Assembly: GCA_030151105.1 (NCBI GenBank)
Contig: JASLEN010000352.1
Span: 1 to 5,107 of the forward strand
Reading direction: 5' to 3'
Length of the DNA: 5,107 bases
Source: Dysgonomonas sp.
Lineage (GTDB): Bacteria; Bacteroidota; Bacteroidia; Bacteroidales; Dysgonomonadaceae
The position numbers and the translations under genes are program-made. The notes under the pieces are model-generated. The model was not told where the DNA came from. It searched no databases and was given only the letters and a program-made list of their open reading frames with translations. Shown here in pieces: positions 1 to 5,107 of this stretch (positions are counted from its first letter, which is position 1; every line of letters begins with the position of its first letter).

Positions 1-5
1 TTCAT

Positions 6-18
6 ATTATGTATTACA
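6..18. promoter_or_regulatory. Candidate operator site 1
   Basis: ATTATGTATTACA contains TGTATTACA (10-18), an exact TGTNNNACA palindrome of the kind recognised by GntR-family dimers. It differs at one of 13 positions from site 2 (73-85). It is the most distal copy, far upstream of the promoter, and could equally serve a divergent promoter outside the left edge. Confidence 0.4.
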
Positions 19-72
19 CTAACAAAGTTAACCTTATCATTTATATTTTCACCACATTTCTTATTTGATTTA

Positions 73-85
73 ATTATGTACTACA
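73..85. promoter_or_regulatory. Candidate operator site 2
   Basis: ATTATGTACTACA contains TGTACTACA (77-85), an exact TGTNNNACA match. All 13 bases recur as an exact reverse complement at 183-195, which is hard to explain by base composition alone. Its centre is about 106 bp from the centre of site 5, close to a whole number of helical turns, so a repression loop is conceivable. Confidence 0.5.
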
Positions 86-100
86 AAATACAACAAAATA
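81..100 (+). repeat. Tandem 10-bp duplication in the leader
   Basis: Bases 81-90 (CTACAAAATA) and 91-100 (CAACAAAATA) are adjacent copies differing at one position. Each carries an A4 run, so the two A-tracts are one helical turn apart and could produce a modest static bend next to operator site 2. The low complexity of the region also makes a simple slippage duplication plausible. Confidence 0.4.
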
Positions 101-113
101 ACCCTAACATGTG

Positions 114-122
114 TGTTTTACA
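114..122. promoter_or_regulatory. Candidate operator site 3 (weaker)
   Basis: TGTTTTACA fits TGTNNNACA, but its flanks do not follow the TATGTA/TACATA extension seen at the other sites. It sits inside a looser palindrome, ATGT (109-112) and ACAT (123-126) around a 10-nt centre. It could be a lower-affinity copy or a chance match. Confidence 0.25.
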
Positions 123-137
123 ACATAAACAGGAGTA

Positions 138-150
138 TATGTATTGCATA
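138..150. promoter_or_regulatory. Candidate operator site 4, overlapping the -33 element
   Basis: TATGTATTGCATA is a near-perfect palindrome around a central T, with one mismatched pair (A143/G146). Read on the other strand, 140-152 matches site 2 at 11 of 13 positions. It contains the whole putative -33 TTG, so occupancy should block promoter recognition. Its centre is 43 bp from site 5, about four helical turns, which places both on the same face of the DNA. Confidence 0.45.
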
Positions 151-173
151 ATAGAAATATGTAGTTATATTTG
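142..173 (+). promoter_or_regulatory. Bacteroidota-type promoter (-33 TTG / -7 TAnnTTTG) for the operon
   Basis: TATATTTG at 166-173 matches the Bacteroidota -7 consensus TAnnTTTG exactly. A TTG at 144-146, within TATTG (142-146), lies 19 nt upstream, which is the usual distance to the -33 element. Transcription would start a few bases past 173, roughly 177-183, giving an untranslated leader of about 25 nt. The -33 element lies inside one palindromic site (138-150), and the predicted start abuts another (181-193), so a bound regulator would compete with the polymerase. The start point itself is inferred from the consensus. Confidence 0.72.
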
Positions 174-180
174 CCGCTAA

Positions 181-193
181 TATGTAGTACATA
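181..193. promoter_or_regulatory. Candidate operator site 5, perfect 6-1-6 palindrome at the transcription start
   Basis: TATGTA-G-TACATA is a perfect 13-bp palindrome with a single central base. With one mismatch it extends to 178-196. Its core TGTAGTACA (183-191) fits the GntR-family pattern TGTNNNACA. It lies just after the -7 box, at or immediately past the predicted start, and 12 nt before the lyase ATG. A repressor position is the simplest reading. The regulator itself is not in the window. Confidence 0.55.
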
Positions 194-205
194 ATAAACA
201 ATAAC

Positions 206-1123
206 ATGGAAAAACTTACAGGCTTAATTAATGCCCCCTTTACTCCTTTTGATGCAAAAGGTGAAGTAAACTACGAACCAATTGACAAGTATGCTCAACT
301 ATTAGTCAACAATGGGATAAAAGGTGTTTTTATCAACGGATCATCTGGAGAAGGTTATTTATTAACTGACCAAGAACGAAAGCTTCTCGCTGAAAAGTGG
401 ATATCAGTAGCACTAAAGGACTTTAAAGTGCTAGTACATGTGGGCTGCACATGTGTAAAATCGGCTAGAGAACTTGCAGCACATGCACAAAGTCATGGTG
501 CATATGCAATTGGAGCAATGGCTCCTCCTTTTCCTAAAGTAGGTAGAATAGAGGAACTCGTAAAATATTGCGAAGAAATAGCTTCAGCTGCACCCAACCT
601 GCCTTTCTATTTCTATCACATTCCAGTTTTCAATGGAGCATATCTTCCAATGGTAGATTTCTTAAAAGCTGTAGATGGGCGTATTCCAAACTTTGCAGGA
701 ATTAAATATACCTATGAAAGCATTTACGAGTACAATCAATGCCGCTTGTACAAAGATGGCAAATTTGACATGCTACACGGACAAGATGAAACTATACTAT
801 CATCACTAGTAATGGGAGGTGCACAAGGAGGAATTGGAGGAACAACCAACTACAATGGAAAAGTGCTAACACAAATCATTGAAGCATGGAATGCTGGAAA
901 TGTAGAGAAAGCACGAGAACTACAAAATTTTGCTCAAGAAGTAATTAACGTTATCTGCCACTATAGAGGAAATATAGTAGGAGGAAAGCGCATAATGAAA
1001 CTCATTGGCTTGGATTTGGGTAAGAATCGCACTCCATTCCAAAACATGACCGATGAGGAAGAAACTAATATGAAAAAGGAGTTGGAAACAATTAATTTCT
1101 TCGACAGATGCAACAAGCTCTAA
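206..1123 (+). CDS. nanL: N-acetylneuraminate lyase (sialic acid aldolase)
   Basis: This cytoplasmic class I aldolase of the DapA/NanA family cleaves Neu5Ac to pyruvate and N-acetylmannosamine, the first step of sialic acid breakdown. At 305 residues it has the normal full length for the (beta/alpha)8 barrel. Visible motifs are the carboxylate-binding loop GSSGEG (45-50, E. coli has GSTGE), YFYHIP with the catalytic Tyr137, FAGIKYT with the Schiff-base Lys167, GQDE (192-195, equivalent to E. coli GYDE, which contacts the sugar side chain), and GGTTNYNG (211-218). YHIP and G-x-DE favour the lyase over dihydrodipicolinate synthase, as does the epimerase downstream. The ATG at 206 follows an A-rich leader without a Shine-Dalgarno sequence, normal for this phylum, and lies about 25 nt after the predicted transcription start. 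It is the first gene of the operon. The symbol nanA is also used for this gene. Substrate is inferred from motifs and context. Confidence 0.93.
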   Translation: MEKLTGLINAPFTPFDAKGEVNYEPIDKYAQLLVNNGIKGVFINGSSGEGYLLTDQERKLLAEKWISVALKDFKVLVHVGCTCVKSARELAAHAQSHGAYAIGAMAPPFPKVGRIEELVKYCEEIASAAPNLPFYFYHIPVFNGAYLPMVDFLKAVDGRIPNFAGIKYTYESIYEYNQCRLYKDGKFDMLHGQDETILSSLVMGGAQGGIGGTTNYNGKVLTQIIEAWNAGNVEKARELQNFAQEVINVICHYRGNIVGGKRIMKLIGLDLGKNRTPFQNMTDEEETNMKKELETINFFDRCNKL

Positions 1124-1149
1124 ATACAGATCAATCAAATCTAGCGACT

Positions 1150-2334
1150 ATGAATGTAAAAAAACACTTGTCAGATTGGACTACGATCTACAAAAAAGAT
1201 TTCACAGAAAATATCATGCCATTCTGGATAAAATATGGAGTGGACAATGTGAATGGGGGCTGCTATACTTGTCTCGACCGAGATGGTAAACTAATGGATA
1301 CAACTAAGTCAGTTTGGTTTCAAGGTCGTTTTGCATTCATCTGTTCGTATGCCTACAACAATATCGAAAAAAATGCAGTGTGGTTATCAATAGCCAAGCA
1401 GACACTCAATTTTATAGAGAAACACTGCTTCGACACAGATGGTAGAATGTATTTTGAGGTAACAGCAGAGGGTGTTCCGTTAAGAAAAAGACGTTATGTA
1501 TTTTCTGAATCATTTGCTGCAATAGCCATGTCTGAGTATGCCATTGCATCTGGCGACAAAACTTATGCAGAAAAGGCTCTCAAACTATTTAAGAGTATCC
1601 AAAGCTTTGTAAATACACCTGGAGTTCTTGAGCCTAAATATACAGAAGCTCTACAAGCAAAAGGGCACTCTATAACAATGATATTAATCAACACAGCATC
1701 TCGCATTCGTGAGGCAATACAAGATCCTGTACTGGATGAGCAAATAAATTCTTCAATCCATTCTATCGAAAAAGAGTTTATGCACCCTCAATTCAAAGCC
1801 TTGTTGGAGACTGTCGGACCTCATGGAGAATTCATAGATACCATTATGGGACGCATGATAAATCCAGGGCATTGTATAGAGACAGCTTGGTTTATCCTAG
1901 AAGAAGCGAAATATCGCAACTGGGATGAAGCTCTTGTCAAAATAGCAACCACCATACTCGACTGGTCATGGGAGTGGGGCTGGGACAAAGAATATGGAGG
2001 TATAACCAATTTTGTTGATTGCAAAGGGTATCCTTCGCAAGACTATGCACACGACATGAAGTTTTGGTGGCCACAAACAGAGGCTATCATAGCTACACTA
2101 TATGCCTACCAAGCTACAGGAAACCTGAAATATCTGGAGATGCATAAAATGATAAGTGACTATACTTACTCCCATTTTCCTGACAAAGAATATGGCGAAT
2201 GGTATGGTTATCTGCATCATGACGGCACAGTTTCGCAGCCTGCCAAGGGAAACCTATTTAAAGGACCTTTTCATATTCCTCGAATGATGATAAAATCTCA
2301 CCAATTATGTTGTGAGATCCTTAGCGTAAAGTGA
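1150..2334 (+). CDS. nanE: N-acylglucosamine 2-epimerase (ManNAc/GlcNAc, RenBP-like)
   Basis: This AGE-family enzyme interconverts free N-acetylmannosamine and N-acetylglucosamine, taking the product of the lyase onward. It is unrelated to the phosphosugar NanE of E. coli. The 394 residues span a complete (alpha/alpha)6 barrel. Counting from this start, I see WFQGRF with Arg60 (the position of the conserved arginine in animal RenBP), NPGHCIE with catalytic His241 and Glu244, KFWWPQTEA with Glu311, and KGPFHIPR with catalytic His375. The spacing of these residues follows that of characterised AGE enzymes. An in-frame ATG at 1108 would add 14 residues and overlap the lyase by 16 bp. I prefer 1150 because the protein then begins with MNVKKHLSDW, as family members do, and Arg60 falls in register. 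The gap to the lyase stop is 26 nt, so the two genes are surely cotranscribed. It ends with TGA. Confidence 0.92.
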   Translation: MNVKKHLSDWTTIYKKDFTENIMPFWIKYGVDNVNGGCYTCLDRDGKLMDTTKSVWFQGRFAFICSYAYNNIEKNAVWLSIAKQTLNFIEKHCFDTDGRMYFEVTAEGVPLRKRRYVFSESFAAIAMSEYAIASGDKTYAEKALKLFKSIQSFVNTPGVLEPKYTEALQAKGHSITMILINTASRIREAIQDPVLDEQINSSIHSIEKEFMHPQFKALLETVGPHGEFIDTIMGRMINPGHCIETAWFILEEAKYRNWDEALVKIATTILDWSWEWGWDKEYGGITNFVDCKGYPSQDYAHDMKFWWPQTEAIIATLYAYQATGNLKYLEMHKMISDYTYSHFPDKEYGEWYGYLHHDGTVSQPAKGNLFKGPFHIPRMMIKSHQLCCEILSVK

Positions 2335-2367
2335 TTCCATCATTATTATATTAATATTTAACCTATT

Positions 2368-5107
2368 ATGAAGAACATTTTAATCTTAATTAGTTTGTGC
2401 CTATCTATGCAACTTTTAGCACAAGATAAGGCAGTGAAGGGCGTAGTCAGAGACCCTCACGGAGAAGCAATTATTGGAGCCTCTGTAAGCGAAGTAGGCG
2501 TCACTAATGGAACCATCACAGATATAGATGGTCAATTTACTCTAAACCTTAAATCTCCCTCAAAAAAACTATCTATCTCTTATATTGGCTACAATACACA
2601 AGTAGTAAATATGGAGGGAAGAGAAGAGATTGTCGTTATTTTAGCTGAAAATACGAAAGTATTGGATGAGGTAGTTGTTACTGGATATTCAGGAACACAG
2701 CTACGAAGCAAGGTCACCTCTTCCATAGCCAAAGTTGACAAAGGAACTTTCGAAGTTGGTTTATTTTCTAACCCAGCACAAGCTCTTTCAGGTGCCGTGG
2801 CGGGAGTGAGAGTAACCCAATCATCTGGAAATCCAGGGGCTACACCAACTATTATTCTTCGTGGAGGAACAAATCTTGATGGAACAGGCTCTCCTCTAGT
2901 GGTAGTAGATGGACAAATTCGTTCAAGCATGAGTGATATCAACCCCGAAGACATCAAATCGATGGAAGTGTTAAAAGATGCGGGAGCCACAGCCATATAT
3001 GGTGCTCGTGCCAGCAATGGTGTTGTGCTTATCACTACCAAAACTGGAGAAAGTGGAAAAGCACAGATCAACTTTAAGGCTAAGCTTGGCTTGAGCTATC
3101 TTAACTCTCCTTACAAGTTTGTAGGAGCTAGAGATTACCTCTATTGGCAACGACAAGCCGTAGAAGGAGCCAATGAGCTAGGCTATGGACCTAATGATCT
3201 CAATGCACAGCGCCCATATGGAACAGGAAATGTGTATGGAAAATCGCCGTGGAGCACTATGTATCTCGATGGAGATAATGAATGGCTACTAGGCAAAGGT
3301 TGGGAAACTATGCCCGATCCATTAGATCCGTCTAAAACTTTAATTTTCAAAGATACCAATCCTCAAAAAACGAACTTCAATTCTCCAGCTATTTCGCAAG
3401 ATTATAATGTGAATATGTCGGGAGGAAACGATAGAGGGTCATACTATGCAGGTTTGGGCTACAACCACTCAGAAGGTTTACCTATCAAGTCTTTCTACAA
3501 GCGTTACAACTTTACGGTGAATGGAGATTATAAGATCACAAATTGGTTGAAATCAGAGTCAAGATTTAATTTTACTAAAGCAGAATGGCAATCAATGCCT
3601 GGTTCTCAAACCACAGAGGCTCATTATTTTGGACGTGTCTTATCACTTCCGCCTACTGTACGCTTCTATGATGAAGATGGAAAAGCTCTACTAGGGCCAA
3701 GCTCAGCAGATGGTAACCAAAACTACCAAGCAGATAAATGGCAGGTGGATAATGAGAGCGAAAAACTATCTATGTCTCAAGCTCTGCAAGTAGATTTCAT
3801 GAAAGGATTATTTTTTCGTACATCTATAAATTGGTTTTACAGCGACGAATATAACGAGAATTTCACTAAAGATTTTGAATCTTCTCCTGGAGTCTTTAAT
3901 AGGACGAGAAACAGTAGTGCTGAGTTCTACAGAACATATGACCAAACCTACAATGCTGTATTAAACTTTAATAGACGATTTAAGGAAGACCACAATGTGA
4001 GTGCCTTAGTAGGTACTGAGTTCTATAATACTTATTACAGATTTATCAAGGCATCTGGTTCTGGAGCTCCCACTGACGACTTTGGCGATTTAGGATTGAC
4101 CACTTCTGATGCAAATAAAAGATCTATTGATACAGAACACCAACGCCGAAAAATCATGTCATTCTTTGGTAGCCTAGCCTACGACTACAAAGATAGATAC
4201 TTGGTAAATGCTATTTTTAGAAGAGATGGATATTCGACTATTCACAAAAACAATCGCTGGGGAATGTTCCCTGGAGTTTCTGCAGGATGGATTTTCAGTA
4301 GAGAAGATTTCATGAAATCATTGAATGATAAAATAAAACTATCGTATGGAAAAGTACGTGTCAGTTATGGAGTCAATGGTAATGCTTCAGGAATCAAAAC
4401 CTATCAAGTACAAGGATCGTACAACACAGTTCGCTACGATGGAGAAGTAGGATATCTAATTGGAGATTTGCCTCTTCCAAATCTAAAATGGGAGAAGACA
4501 AAAACATTTGAAGTAGGTCTAGAGTCTCATTTCTTTGATCACAGACTAAGAGGACAATTTACTTACTATAATCGTTTGACATCCGACAAACACTCGTATG
4601 TGAGTTTTCCTACCTCAACAGGCTTCTCACAAAGCTTGACGAATAATGGAAACCTTAGAAATAGGGGTGTTGAAATAGAATTGGGGGCAGACATCATCAA
4701 AACAAAAGACTGGACATGGACTTCTTCTGTCAACTTTGCTTACAACAAGAATGTGGTAACCAAATTGCCTGAAAATGGATTAGAAAGAAATAGACAAGAC
4801 GCAGTAGAAATCTATACAGGAAACCAATTAGCTGACGGCACATACGAAAAGAGATGGGTTGGTGGCTATCAAGAAGGATATGAAACCAATCAGTTAGTCG
4901 TCTATCAATCAGATGGAATATATAGATCGTATGACGAAATTCCTAAAATTATGATTGTAGAAACAAACGGTACTAATGCCCAAAAGTTATATGGACCTGA
5001 AGCTTGGGCTGCCCTATCGGATGCAGACAAGGCGAAGAAAAGTAATATGCCGCTACAACCTGGTGATATGAAATGGAGAGACATCAATGGTGATGGTAAG
5101 ATAGACC
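2368..5107 (+). CDS. SusC/RagA-family TonB-dependent outer-membrane receptor, candidate NanO (3' partial)
   Basis: This is an outer-membrane importer powered by TonB that normally works with a SusD-like lid lipoprotein. In this setting it probably takes up sialic acid, as NanO does; that substrate is inferred from the neighbours. The 913 visible codons contain no stop or frameshift. A signal peptide covers about residues 1-19 (ILILISLCLSMQLLAQ, cleavage near Ala18/Gln19). A carboxypeptidase-D-like beta domain follows (about 22-95), then LDEVVVTGY (99-107), the SusC-type stretch before the plug. The plug (about 115-227) includes SPLVVVDGQI (175-184) and AIYGARASNGVVLITTKTG (209-227). The barrel carries RRDGYS (618-623) with NNRWG and FPGVSAGW, LKWEKT (706-711), and NNGNLRNRGVEIE (759-771). 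The last codons read DINGDGKID (905-913), a motif typical of late SusC barrels, so perhaps 100-200 residues are missing. No STN domain precedes the plug, so it does not look like an anti-sigma-coupled receptor. It starts 33 nt after nanE with no terminator between them. Confidence 0.93.
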   Translation, partial: MKNILILISLCLSMQLLAQDKAVKGVVRDPHGEAIIGASVSEVGVTNGTITDIDGQFTLNLKSPSKKLSISYIGYNTQVVNMEGREEIVVILAENTKVLDEVVVTGYSGTQLRSKVTSSIAKVDKGTFEVGLFSNPAQALSGAVAGVRVTQSSGNPGATPTIILRGGTNLDGTGSPLVVVDGQIRSSMSDINPEDIKSMEVLKDAGATAIYGARASNGVVLITTKTGESGKAQINFKAKLGLSYLNSPYKFVGARDYLYWQRQAVEGANELGYGPNDLNAQRPYGTGNVYGKSPWSTMYLDGDNEWLLGKGWETMPDPLDPSKTLIFKDTNPQKTNFNSPAISQDYNVNMSGGNDRGSYYAGLGYNHSEGLPIKSFYKRYNFTVNGDYKITNWLKSESRFNFTKAEWQSMPGSQTTEAHYFGRVLSLPPTVRFYDEDGKALLGPSSADGNQNYQADKWQVDNESEKLSMSQALQVDFMKGLFFRTSINWFYSDEYNENFTKDFESSPGVFNRTRNSSAEFYRTYDQTYNAVLNFNRRFKEDHNVSALVGTEFYNTYYRFIKASGSGAPTDDFGDLGLTTSDANKRSIDTEHQRRKIMSFFGSLAYDYKDRYLVNAIFRRDGYSTIHKNNRWGMFPGVSAGWIFSREDFMKSLNDKIKLSYGKVRVSYGVNGNASGIKTYQVQGSYNTVRYDGEVGYLIGDLPLPNLKWEKTKTFEVGLESHFFDHRLRGQFTYYNRLTSDKHSYVSFPTSTGFSQSLTNNGNLRNRGVEIELGADIIKTKDWTWTSSVNFAYNKNVVTKLPENGLERNRQDAVEIYTGNQLADGTYEKRWVGGYQEGYETNQLVVYQSDGIYRSYDEIPKIMIVETNGTNAQKLYGPEAWAALSDADKAKKSNMPLQPGDMKWRDINGDGKID

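Larger units (their letters stand above)
1..205 (+). promoter_or_regulatory. Control region upstream of the sialic acid operon
   Basis: This very AT-rich stretch carries no convincing open reading frame on either strand and ends at the lyase start codon. It contains one Bacteroidota-type promoter and at least four exact matches to TGTNNNACA (10-18, 77-85, 114-122, 183-191) plus one near match (140-148). The five sites spread over nearly the whole leader, while the promoter sits at its 3' end. That arrangement suggests that most of the region serves transcription factor binding rather than an RNA structure. I see no riboswitch-like fold and no terminator hairpin. The left edge is open, so the gene that precedes this region and its orientation are unknown. 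Confidence 0.7.

Noticed and set aside
1..205. CRISPR array or mobile element ends suggested by the repeated short motifs
   Set aside because: The repeats are 9-15 bp, unevenly spaced and palindromic, with no long direct repeats, transposase or target duplication, which fits operators and not an array or insertion.
206..1123. Dihydrodipicolinate synthase (DapA) as the identity of the first gene
   Set aside because: Same fold and Schiff-base lysine, but YHIP, G-x-DE, the 305-residue length and the adjacent N-acylglucosamine 2-epimerase favour sialic acid lyase.
920..1138. 72-codon minus-strand frame across the end of the lyase gene
   Set aside because: It is antisense to conserved lyase codons, has no sensible promoter, and its hydrophobic look comes from complementing Lys/Glu/Asn-rich codons.
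1821..2024. 67-codon minus-strand frame inside nanE
   Set aside because: It overlaps the catalytic NPGH region of the epimerase in antisense and has no family features.
2335..2367. Terminator or separate promoter between nanE and the SusC gene
   Set aside because: The 33-nt AT-rich gap contains no GC stem followed by a T-run and no TAnnTTTG box, so it reads as an intra-operon spacer.
2589..3071. 160-codon open frame on the minus strand inside the SusC gene
   Set aside because: It lies wholly within the plug-coding part of the receptor, shows no recognisable motif, and is the antisense shadow of a strongly conserved coding sequence.
4905..5087. 60-codon minus-strand frame with a membrane-like stretch at the right edge
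   Set aside because: It is antisense to an intact SusC barrel frame with clear family motifs, so it is a shadow.
5080..5107. EF-hand or dockerin-type calcium motif (DINGDGKID)
   Set aside because: This motif is a routine feature of SusC barrels near the C-terminal part and does not indicate a separate calcium-binding or dockerin domain.

Overview
The window looks like the first part of a sialic acid (N-acetylneuraminate, Neu5Ac) utilisation operon from a member of the Bacteroidota, probably a host-associated Bacteroidales. Three things point there: a SusC/RagA-type TonB-dependent receptor with all the usual signature motifs, a promoter of the Bacteroidota type (TTG, 19 nt, TAnnTTTG) rather than the sigma-70 type, and A-rich leaders without Shine-Dalgarno sequences. 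The DNA is AT-rich, most strongly in the leader. Genus cannot be determined from the sequence alone.

Layout, all on the + strand. Positions 1-205 are a non-coding control region. It holds one good promoter (142-173) and a cluster of short palindromic sites of the form TGTNNNACA, several extending towards TATGTA-N-TACATA. One lies over the -33 element and one at the expected transcription start. Positions 206-1123 encode an N-acetylneuraminate lyase (nanL/nanA). It is followed by an N-acylglucosamine 2-epimerase (nanE), best started at 1150, although 1108 is possible, ending at 2334. After 33 nt a SusC-family outer-membrane receptor begins at 2368 and runs off the right edge at 5107. Its 913 visible codons are intact and the C-terminal part is missing.

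How the genes work together (family knowledge plus inference): the outer-membrane receptor would import sialic acid or sialylated sugar into the periplasm. The lyase splits cytoplasmic Neu5Ac into pyruvate and N-acetylmannosamine. The epimerase turns free N-acetylmannosamine into N-acetylglucosamine, which a hexokinase encoded elsewhere would phosphorylate. This is the kinase-late route described for Bacteroides fragilis and Tannerella forsythia, not the NanK/NanE-P route of E. coli. No inner-membrane sialic acid transporter, SusD-like protein, sialidase or regulator gene is visible; these would be expected beyond the edges.

The enzymes are recognisable members of known families and I see no novel enzyme system. 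The least explained part is the leader, whose repeated palindromes look like an operator array for a GntR-type regulator.
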